Origin: Betaproteobacteria bacterium
GTDB taxonomy: Bacteria > Pseudomonadota > Gammaproteobacteria > Burkholderiales > Casimicrobiaceae
DNA: 64,000 nucleotides
Direction: 5' to 3'
NCBI GenBank assembly: GCA_013298145.1
Contig: JAAFJO010000001.1
Coordinates: forward strand, 744,001-808,000
Numbering within the stretch: position 1 is the first letter of the stretch; each line of letters starts with the position of its first letter. The translations under genes and the position numbers were made by a program. Below, in pieces: positions 37,346-44,567 of this stretch. The notes beneath the pieces were generated by a model. It saw only the letters and a list, made by a program, of their open reading frames with translations, ran no database searches and had not been told where the DNA came from.

Positions 37346-37663
37346 GTGCTTAACGATTATTCGTCGTCATTCGTTCGACTGGTGGTCGGTACACCCGCGG
37401 ATTGGCGCGCGCGGCTCCCGGACGCCATCGGCGAACACGTGTGGGAATTCGTTGACGAAAATAGTGCGCGCGTCGTGCTCGGCGACGAGAGCGCTCTCCC
37501 TCACGTGCTCGTGATGAACTGGAGCATCATCGATCCCGTTCAAATTGCACTGTTGCGCCTTCCACGTATGGAAGTCAGTTTTCAATACTCGACCAATGCG
37601 AATAACGCGCTCTACAGCTTTATGAAGCGATTCGATCTTCATATGCAGCGCGGGGGCGGGTAG
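37346..37663 (+). CDS. Small unknown protein at the end of the aor operon
   Basis: A 105-residue soluble protein starting at GTG 37346, nine bases after the MoaD-like gene. It has VRLVVGTPADWRARLPDAIG, HVLVMNWSIIDPVQIALLRL and a basic end (YSFMKRFDLHMQRGGG). No Cys cluster, signal or membrane segment is visible. I do not recognise it. Position and spacing put it in the aldehyde oxidoreductase operon, so a maturation or insertion role is plausible but unproven. Confidence 0.7.
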   Translation: MLNDYSSSFVRLVVGTPADWRARLPDAIGEHVWEFVDENSARVVLGDESALPHVLVMNWSIIDPVQIALLRLPRMEVSFQYSTNANNALYSFMKRFDLHMQRGGG

Positions 37664-37748
37664 CCTCTCGGCTGGCGGCGTCACGTAAGGTGAATTCGTT
37701 TGCTGTGAACGCCAATTCGCTTCAAAGCGAGCCGCAGAAGAACAAGTG

Positions 37749-38354
37749 CTACGTTACCGGAAATACCTGCGGCGCTTCTGCGCGCTTATACATCCCGTAT
37801 TCACGATCAATAGCCCCGAGCGTTGCGTAGTCCACCATGGAGTCTGCGGCGACACGCTCGAAGGCCGCCGCTGCTCGATCCTCTGACGCGCATTCAATGA
37901 CGTGAAGGAATCGGCCAGGTCGATAGATGCTCTCAAATCGAGTGAGCCGATCCAGCGAGTCAATTGCGTGCGCCTTTACTTCCGATTCGACGAGCAGCAC
38001 CCACGCCGCTGATGCGCTCGGCTGAGCGAGCTGCACCGCCGCAGCATTGGGTGATTTGATCTTGACCACTTCGCCGACTCTGAGGCGGTAATCGTCGAAC
38101 ACTTCCTTGCGGCCTGACCATTGCGCTTCGTGATGGATAACGTTATTGCGCCACTTCACCATCGCAGATTCATCGCGCCAGTATTGAAATGAGAGCATCC
38201 AGCCGCCCTCCTCAGCGTGAGGAAGTTGATGGAACCGATCAATAAACTCGCAGCCGCCACTGTGATCGAGTTCGGGGCGTAGCGCCGCTGCAATCTCAAG
38301 GTAGCGCGGCATCGCGCCGATGCGCGGCTTGACGTTAAACAGCAGAAATCGCAT
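37749..38354 (-). CDS. Dimeric alpha/beta-barrel (ABM-like) protein
   Basis: A 201-residue protein made of two related halves typical of the antibiotic-biosynthesis-monooxygenase-like ferredoxin fold. The first half is MRFLLFNVKPRIG ... GGWMLSFQYWRDESAMVKWRNNVIHHEAQ (given in parts). The second half runs from ESEVKAHAIDSLDRLTRFES to YATLGAIDREYGMY. The W-R-x-x-x-x-x-H pattern is common in ABM enzymes. ATG 38354 has GGAGG four bases upstream, better than the longer frame at 38372. Substrate unknown. Confidence 0.75.
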   Translation of the reverse strand: MRFLLFNVKPRIGAMPRYLEIAAALRPELDHSGGCEFIDRFHQLPHAEEGGWMLSFQYWRDESAMVKWRNNVIHHEAQWSGRKEVFDDYRLRVGEVVKIKSPNAAAVQLAQPSASAAWVLLVESEVKAHAIDSLDRLTRFESIYRPGRFLHVIECASEDRAAAAFERVAADSMVDYATLGAIDREYGMYKRAEAPQVFPVT

Positions 38355-38372
38355 ACCGCCTCCGAGAACCAT

Positions 38373-39403
38373 GGCCTGAATCTACGGACGCAGTGTTCCT
38401 CAACGAGCGCGAAAGTTCAACCCTTTACTAATAAATTTTCTATGCCCGCTCTCGTTGCTGTGAGTGGCTCTACATGCGTTCAGCGCGCTTAGCTGTTCTC
38501 GGTGCAATTAGCCGCGCTGCACAGCGCTCCACAAGCGCACAGTCGGAATGTGTTGGAACCAAAAATTCAAAAAATGTTACCGAAGCGACTTTGGGTGGGT
38601 GAGCTATCGCGTGTTGCCGCTATTTTGGCGAGATGCGTTCCGAAAGTGCGACGATGGATGCGCGAAGCGTTGCGAAGAATGGGGTGGCTCCCCGTTCAAG
38701 CGATGTGAAAGCGCGGCTTCAGTGAACGCTAACCTGCGAAGCAGATTAAGCGCAGCGGCCGGAACTACAACGCAGACGCGCCGCATTTTTCGGAACCCGT
38801 TGGGGCGTGTTTAGCTCATTTGGCAAAAGCGGCGCCGGGTGTTGTTGCGAAGTCTTTGCAGCCAAGTTGTAGCCTACGCTTCGTGCCCGCACCACGGCGG
38901 CCTACGCGCCTTGTTTGCCAACTTCGCATATATCGAAACCTGAACCGCCGCACTCATCAAAATAGGGTGAACCCGCCCGAGCTCAAAAGGTATTCGGCAT
39001 GAAAAAGCTAGACGCATGTCGTCAAGCTGAGCGGCGCGCAGAAGCGCGTCTACCAAGAGTGATGTGGGGCAATGGCTTCCGATGAAGGTAAGGCGAATAC
39101 GAACGCGCGTGAGATGCCTGCGACAGATCGCAGATTGTCTAGCGGCATTCAGATTTTCACGCGAAGCGTATCGATCCATCTCGTGAAGTATCGCGTGGCC
39201 ACCAAGCCAGGAGCGACGAACTACGCGAATGACGGATGCTGCGCGACGCGTTGTGTGGCGCTTCGCTGAGATAATCAAGCGAGTTGGCGGCGTTTCGCAC
39301 CTGGCACATCTCAATGCGCGGCGTAACTGAGCGGGTGATGCGTGCCCGACCTCGCTCCACTATTTGTATAACGTTGGCACTCGTTTGCTAAGGAGAACTC
39401 ATC
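38373..39403. other. 1-kb region without a supported gene
   Basis: Only short overlapping ORFs occur, none with a convincing Shine-Dalgarno, composition or domain. A Cys-rich frame at 38548-38814 lacks a signal peptide and recognisable family. The region may be decayed sequence. Confidence 0.5.
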
Positions 39404-39997
39404 ATGTTGACCTTCAGAGCCATCGCGATCGCATCGCTGCTAGGCGCGACTTTTGTCACGGTTGGATGCGCGCCGCTGGTAACTCAGAATCCAGGCGGAA
39501 AAATATCACCTGCGAATGTTCACAAGATGGATGGCAATGATCGCGTTATGCTCAAAGGCGCGGACGTCGTGTCTTACTTTACGACAAAGACCTACGCACA
39601 GGGTAATCCCAACATCAAGTCAAGTTACGAAAACATCACGTTTTATTTCTCGACCAATGAGAACAAAGCGCTTTTCGATAAAGAGCCACTGCGTTATCTG
39701 CCTGAATACGGAGGTTATTGCACGAATGGAATCGTCTACAGCGTGCCGTGGGGGGGCGACGCTGATGTGTTCGAGATGATTAACGGAAAACTTTACATTT
39801 TCGGCGGCCAGAGTTCACGGGCCGCGTTCATGCTTGATCCACCGAAGAATCTCGCGCTGGCTGACAAGTACTGGAAAGACGAAATCAGCGGCAACAACGC
39901 GCTCTGGCATCGTACGAAGCGAACCACCTTCGCGAAGGTGCCTCATTACAAGAGCGGCGCTGAGTTGGCTGCTGAAATCGCAAAAGCCAAGAAATAG
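39404..39997 (+). CDS. YHS-domain exported protein
   Basis: A 197-residue exported protein with an N-terminal hydrophobic segment ending TVGCAPLV; the Cys may be a lipobox, although TVGC is an imperfect one. The body is the YHS-family type: MLKGADVVSYFTTKTYAQGN, SSYENITFYFSTNENKALFD and PEYGGYCTNGIVYSVPWGGD, then LYIFGGQSSRAAFML. The tail WHRTKRTTFAKVPHYKSG is conserved in this subgroup. YHS domains are linked to metal handling, but the role of this periplasmic subgroup is unknown. AAGGAG precedes the ATG. Confidence 0.85.
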   Translation: MLTFRAIAIASLLGATFVTVGCAPLVTQNPGGKISPANVHKMDGNDRVMLKGADVVSYFTTKTYAQGNPNIKSSYENITFYFSTNENKALFDKEPLRYLPEYGGYCTNGIVYSVPWGGDADVFEMINGKLYIFGGQSSRAAFMLDPPKNLALADKYWKDEISGNNALWHRTKRTTFAKVPHYKSGAELAAEIAKAKK

Positions 39998-40330
39998 CGA
40001 CTACGCTCAGCCGCTGCGGCATTGCGCCAGGCAGCCCCATCGGCATGACGCTTACGCTCTGCACACAGAAAGTCTGAGGGACCTACCCTTGATTTTGCAC
40101 GCCAGTACGAGCCGGCAACCAGTGGCACCGCCGTTTCGCGAGTCGGGAAGACATTGGTGGTCTCGCCGATCTGGATTGCTGATAAGCGTATTTTTTGCAC
40201 TTGTTGAAATGTTCAAATTAAGACGTCTAGCCCTGTTTCGTAAAGGATATCACTCAATTCCTGATCAGCCAAGCCGTTGCTCCGACGTGTGGCGCGCTGA
40301 AGTGCTAATCGCGCCGGCGCTTCCAGAGCA
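39998..40330. other. Intergenic region, no gene seen
   Basis: A 333-base gap. A minus-strand frame (39946-40200) overlaps the YHS gene and has the composition of a spurious ORF. No promoter element could be fixed with confidence. Confidence 0.4.
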
Positions 40331-42094
40331 ATGCGCAGAACGATGAAAAGCCGTTCGTTTTTGCAGCTTTTAGCGCTCGGTGCGGTTTGGGGCGCCGCCT
40401 TCATGTTCATGCGTATCGCCGCCCCGGAGTTTGGCGCGATCGCATTGGCGGGCGTGCGTGTCGCACTCGCCTGCGTGATCATGCTTGCAATTGTTGCCAT
40501 CCTGCGTCTGCCTTTCCCACTTGCGTCCCACTGGAAGCGCTACCTCGCGGTGGGCGGTGTGAACACTGCAGGTCCATTTCTCATGTATTGCTTCGCGGCG
40601 CTCTACATTCCTTCGGCGTACAGCGCGATCGGAAATTCCACGACGCCGATCTGGGGCGCGCTGATCGCGTGGCTCGTTTTCAAAGAACGGCTCGGTACAG
40701 CCAAATGGATTGGCATCGCGCTCGCTTTTTCGGGCGTGATCGCACTCGTTGGCCTGCAGCCCGTGGATGTCACGCCGATGATTGTGTTGGGGATGATCGC
40801 CGTGCTGGTGGGAGCAATGATGTACGCCACCGCAAGTTTTTTGATCAAGCGGTACTTAAGTGATGCGGGCGGAACAGTGGGCGCAACCGGAATGGTGCTC
40901 GGCGCAAGCGTGTGGCTGGTCCCACTTTCGTTGTTTGCGCTCCCAGCGCGGCCGCCCACCGCGATGGCGTGGGGCGCGGCGCTTGCATTAGCGGTTTTTT
41001 GCACGGTGCTCGGCTACTTCATGTTTTTCCGTCTCATTAAAGAGATCGGGCCGCAACGCGCATCAAGCGTTGCGTTCTTGTTTCCTGCGTTCGCCGCTTT
41101 TTGGGGGTGGCTCTTTATCGATGAGCCGATCACATCGAACATGCTGATTGGCATGGCGCTCGTGCTGGTCGGAACAGCGCTCGTGTCAAGCGGCCGTGCG
41201 ATACGAAAAAGCGTGCATGTGAAGCGCTTTCGCGAATGGGTACTCTGGCCACTGCTCTACACGTTTTCGCCGCACTCGCTGCGTCGCCGTATCGCAAACC
41301 GTGTAGAGAACGATGAGAGCCTATTTGCCGATGAAGTGGCCGCGCTCGCCGCAAACATGCCGCGCTTTTTGCCGGATGCAGATGTGGCGGCTGCATCAAA
41401 AGAGCAACGTCTTTTACGATTCATTGATCGCTGCGACGTTTATTTGAGCTTTTTCCGAGAGCGACACACGCTGGCCCGAGAAGTGATCGTAGAAGGTTTG
41501 CCTCCGGTGGAGCAGCCGACGATGTTTTTAAGCGCCCATCGCGGTAACGGCTGGTGGATGCTGCTGGTGCTCGCAAGCCAAGGTCGGCCCGTGGAACTGG
41601 TCTCTGCACCTTTTCCGAAACTCACCGAATGGCGCGACAAGCTCTGGTCACCGTATCTGCGACTTCGGTGGCGAGAAATGAATCGCATGGGGGGGCTTCC
41701 GCTCATCACAATGAAAGGGGCGAGTAAGCATGTGCGCCAGGCGCTGGGTGACGGCGGGAGAGTGATCGCAACGATTGATATTCCGCCAGCGCTCGCCAAA
41801 CGCTGTTCTCCAGTGACGTTTCTTGGTAGGACAGCCTACATGCCGAGACAGGCGATCGAGCTGGCTGTCGAAACAGGCGCAGCGATAAGTTTTGTTTTTG
41901 GCGACGTTGATCGTCGCTCGTTAAAGCAAACGCTTCGCTTCGAGCCGATTAATTCGAGCTTGGGTGCAGATGCTGCGTTCGCCGAGTACGCCACGCGGCT
42001 CGAACGCGAAATTCGCGCTCGGCCCGGTTCGTGGCATGCATGGGGCGACATCGATTTGTACTTCGTCGCGCCAACGAACTTAAACGCGCCATGA
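40331..42094 (+). CDS. EamA/DMT transporter fused to LpxL-like acyltransferase
   Basis: A 587-residue protein with two unrelated parts. Residues 1-295 form a ten-helix drug/metabolite-type (EamA) permease: LLALGAVWGAAFMFMRIAAPEFGA, IGNSTTPIWGALIAWLVFKERL in the first half, and SSVAFLFPAFAAFWGWLFIDEPIT in the second. Residues about 300-587 resemble lipid A/lysophospholipid acyltransferases (LpxL/HtrB-like): FLSAHRGNGWWMLLVL in place of the usual H-x4-D/E region, then KGASKHVRQALGDGGRVIATID, FLGRTAYMPRQAIELA and RPGSWHAWGDIDLYF. The His is present but the acidic partner of the HX4D motif is not obvious (GNGWW). The frame is continuous across the junction. Coupled lipid transfer and acylation is a speculative reading. 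Confidence 0.78.
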   Translation: MRRTMKSRSFLQLLALGAVWGAAFMFMRIAAPEFGAIALAGVRVALACVIMLAIVAILRLPFPLASHWKRYLAVGGVNTAGPFLMYCFAALYIPSAYSAIGNSTTPIWGALIAWLVFKERLGTAKWIGIALAFSGVIALVGLQPVDVTPMIVLGMIAVLVGAMMYATASFLIKRYLSDAGGTVGATGMVLGASVWLVPLSLFALPARPPTAMAWGAALALAVFCTVLGYFMFFRLIKEIGPQRASSVAFLFPAFAAFWGWLFIDEPITSNMLIGMALVLVGTALVSSGRAIRKSVHVKRFREWVLWPLLYTFSPHSLRRRIANRVENDESLFADEVAALAANMPRFLPDADVAAASKEQRLLRFIDRCDVYLSFFRERHTLAREVIVEGLPPVEQPTMFLSAHRGNGWWMLLVLASQGRPVELVSAPFPKLTEWRDKLWSPYLRLRWREMNRMGGLPLITMKGASKHVRQALGDGGRVIATIDIPPALAKRCSPVTFLGRTAYMPRQAIELAVETGAAISFVFGDVDRRSLKQTLRFEPINSSLGADAAFAEYATRLEREIRARPGSWHAWGDIDLYFVAPTNLNAP

Positions 42095-42450
42095 TCTAGT
42101 CTGCGCGCGTGCTGTGTTGGGATGTGCTAGCTCTACGAACGTGACGCCTAGACGGGCGAGCTTAGGCGCGTTTTCTGTGCCAGATCGCCGAAGAGCTAGC
42201 TCGCCACTTGCACGCGAGTACAGTGAAAGCGAACCTTCCCACTCGTGCGTCTTCTCAAGCGCCTAACGCATGGATATCCCGCTGATCCTGCGGTTGGGTT
42301 TGACATATCCGTTTGCCTATGACCCTGAATAGTCTGATAACCGGTGGTTGTGGTGTGGTTCTTGCGCGAGTCATGCGAACATTCGCGCGAAGTAAACACC
42401 ATCAATGCTGACGCGCGAAATTCGCGATGGTCCGGGGAAGTAATAAAGAA
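42095..42450. other. Intergenic region before the pil-chp cluster
   Basis: A 356-base gap with no supported gene. Short dyads containing GCGAA/TTCGC occur at 42370-42430. The cluster promoter is probably here but was not pinned down. Confidence 0.4.
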
Positions 42451-43620
42451 ATGGCATCCATCGCTTTGCAGGTGATCCTTGTGGGGTTTCCTGCGCCCGA
42501 AAAAGCAACGTTCGAGACTTTTTTTCGCTTGATCGCTTCGCGCCGACCCGGACCGCTTACCATCGCGACATCGCTGAGCCAATCCAACGTGATTCTTTGG
42601 AACGCAGATAGCGATGTCGCGAGACCAAGTTTGATTCCCGGCGCACAGCTGCTCGTCGCTGTTTCCAAGGCGCATGTCGATGACGTATGGCGTCACGTGA
42701 GCCGACCGGTCAATTTAAATTCGGTGCTCCATAGCCTCGACGCTGCCTATACCGAGCTTGGGATCGTCGCCAGCGCGTCAACCCTCAGCACACCTTCAAC
42801 CCCAACGCCGTCAGCTCTTGATCGCCAGTCCGTGACACCGCCGGTAGCTTCGAGCGCCCCAGCAGACCCTTCGACTCGTACCGCGCCTCGCGTTGTGAGC
42901 TTGGCCCGACCGGCTCGCGTGGAGTCGATCCCCACGCCGCAGCCGCTCACGCCTTCTACGCCAACCGATGTACGAGAAGCGAGCGTGACGAAAGACGCTA
43001 ACGTTGTTTCCGAGCAGCGGCCGCAGGTGCGCATTGCGCCTACATCAAGTCAAAGGGTGATTCCAAAGGCGATTGAGCTCTCAGTGCCGCCTATTGACGC
43101 AGCCTCGCCCAGCCCGAAACCGACCCATATTTTGGTAGTTGACGATAGTGATGTTGCGCTGCGCTTTATGCACAGCCGGCTGAGCGCATTCGGCTTTTCA
43201 GTTGATCTCTGCGGTAGCGGTGAAGAGGCGTTAGTAAAGGTCTCCGAAGGCGAATACGCATTCGTGTTTCTCGACGTGATGATGGCTGGGCTCGATGGAT
43301 ACCAAACTTGCAAAGCCATCAAAGGGCGGAGATATCCCGCGAGCAGATCGCCGACGGTTGTCATGCTTACGAGCCGTGGCGGTACGATCGATAAAGTGCG
43401 TGGGACCTTTGCAGGCTGCGATGCCTACCTAACGAAACCACTCGATGAAGCGAAGATGTTGAAAGTGCTCTTACGTTTCAGCCCTGATTTAGCCGATAGC
43501 GTTTCAACATTTGGTCAGGCTCGTAGCGCGCCATCTGTCTCACACGCTCGGGGAACGGGAAATCCGCTCTCGGCCAGCTTTGAAAATTTACCGCCGGGTG
43601 TGGTGAAACAACGCGGCTAG
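42451..43620 (+). CDS. pilG: PilG-like response regulator with long N-terminal extension
   Basis: A 389-residue protein, far longer than PilG of Pseudomonas (about 135). The C-terminal 130 residues are a receiver domain: HILVVDDSDVALRFMHSRL, the phospho-Asp in YAFVFLDVMMAGLDGYQTC, the Thr/Ser in VVMLTSRGG and the Lys in AYLTKPLDE. The N-terminal 110 residues (MASIALQVILVGFPAPEKAT...) form an alpha/beta domain of unknown type, joined by a Ser/Thr/Pro-rich linker of about 100 residues. ATG 42451 is chosen (GGGGAAG upstream); 42427 is possible. It heads the pilGHIJ-chpA order and probably controls pilus extension. Confidence 0.82.
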   Translation: MASIALQVILVGFPAPEKATFETFFRLIASRRPGPLTIATSLSQSNVILWNADSDVARPSLIPGAQLLVAVSKAHVDDVWRHVSRPVNLNSVLHSLDAAYTELGIVASASTLSTPSTPTPSALDRQSVTPPVASSAPADPSTRTAPRVVSLARPARVESIPTPQPLTPSTPTDVREASVTKDANVVSEQRPQVRIAPTSSQRVIPKAIELSVPPIDAASPSPKPTHILVVDDSDVALRFMHSRLSAFGFSVDLCGSGEEALVKVSEGEYAFVFLDVMMAGLDGYQTCKAIKGRRYPASRSPTVVMLTSRGGTIDKVRGTFAGCDAYLTKPLDEAKMLKVLLRFSPDLADSVSTFGQARSAPSVSHARGTGNPLSASFENLPPGVVKQRG

Positions 43621-43658
43621 CGTTTCACCCGTTTGAAACTTAGAAGATAGGGATAACA

Positions 43659-44006
43659 GTGAAAAGAGTATTGATCGTGGATGATGCGCCTGTAGACGCA
43701 CAAAACTTGCGCCGCATTTTTTCGGACGCCGGCTGGACGGTGCTTGTTGCCGCAACCGGGACTGACGGCGTTGCTGCTGCGAAACGCGACTTGCCGGACC
43801 TAATCCTGATGGATGTCAATATGCCCGGACTCGACGGGTTTTCCGCCACGCGTCAGTTGATGCAAGACCCAACTACCAAAGGAATTCCTGTAGTTTTCGT
43901 CACCGGCAAAGACCAAAAAGCGGATCGTGTCTTCGCGCAAATGCTGGGCGCGAAGGGGTTTGTAACGAAGCCCTACACCGACGACCAAGTACTATCGCTC
44001 GGCTAA
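43659..44006 (+). CDS. pilH: PilH-like response regulator
   Basis: A 115-residue single-domain receiver of the CheY type. It has RVLIVDDAPVDAQNLRRIF (acidic pair), LILMDVNMPGLDGFSATRQL with the phospho-Asp near residue 52, IPVVFVTGKDQK and a Lys in GFVTKPYTDDQ. PilH-type regulators oppose PilG in type IV pilus control and act as a phosphate sink or retraction regulator. The start lies 38 bases after pilG, and the pilI start GTG comes three bases after its stop, so these are coupled. Confidence 0.9.
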   Translation: MKRVLIVDDAPVDAQNLRRIFSDAGWTVLVAATGTDGVAAAKRDLPDLILMDVNMPGLDGFSATRQLMQDPTTKGIPVVFVTGKDQKADRVFAQMLGAKGFVTKPYTDDQVLSLG

Positions 44007-44009
44007 TAC

Positions 44010-44507
44010 GTGCACGATACCGCGCCTATCGAGATCGCACGTAAGCGCAAGCTCTACCAGGGAATTCGTTGCAACGCGCTTAAGATCGCGCTGCCCTACG
44101 GTTGGGCTGAGACCATTGTCGATTCATTTGAGTTAACTGCGGTGCCGCGCGCACCTGCTTGGCTGGTTGGGGCTACCAATCTCAATGGTCGGATTGTGCC
44201 TGTGATAGACCTTTCCCTTTTGCGGATCACCGATGATGCCTCGCTCGCTCGTCGCAGCGCTGCCGCGCAAGAAAATCGCCGCCTTTTAGTTGGCGCGCTA
44301 GATCGAGATGGCGTTAAAGAGCGGATTGCACTCATATTCAACGGGCTACCTCAACAACTTGAGCAGCATGTCGACCATGGCGCTGCAGTGGCTGGCCCGT
44401 CTCTGATCGAAGGGTTTGTCGAAGTTGCCGGGGGCGAGCGTTACGGCACGGTAAATGTCGAACGGCTTTTCTTCGAGCTCAGCGCGGCGATCGAAAAATC
44501 ACAATAA
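44010..44507 (+). CDS. pilI: CheW-like adaptor PilI
   Basis: A 165-residue CheW-domain protein starting at GTG 44010, three bases after pilH. It couples the receptor to the CheA-like kinase. Features: GWAETIVDSFELTAVPRAPAWLVG in the first subdomain, then NLNGRIVPVIDLSLL, the most conserved CheW stretch, and a C-terminal IEGFVEVAGGERYGTVNVERLF. The length is normal. Gene order pilG-H-I-J supports assignment as PilI. Confidence 0.88.
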   Translation: MHDTAPIEIARKRKLYQGIRCNALKIALPYGWAETIVDSFELTAVPRAPAWLVGATNLNGRIVPVIDLSLLRITDDASLARRSAAAQENRRLLVGALDRDGVKERIALIFNGLPQQLEQHVDHGAAVAGPSLIEGFVEVAGGERYGTVNVERLFFELSAAIEKSQ

Positions 44508-44567
44508 ACACACGTCATAAACAGTCGTCGCGCGGATAACAAACGATAACGGCATTGGGGGTAACTT

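Noticed and set aside
38548..38814. Cys-rich 88-codon ORF that could be a small metal-binding or bacteriocin-like peptide
   Set aside because: No signal peptide or leader, no Shine-Dalgarno, no maturation genes nearby; Cys come from a G+C-skewed frame in decayed-looking DNA.
38815..38850. Possible tRNA fragment (TTTAGCTCATTTGGCAAA)
   Set aside because: Resembles a D-arm, but no acceptor, anticodon or T-arm follows at the right distance.
39946..40200. Minus-strand 84-codon ORF between the YHS and EamA genes
   Set aside because: Overlaps the YHS gene end, has biased Arg/Ala composition and no domain; it reads as a spurious frame.
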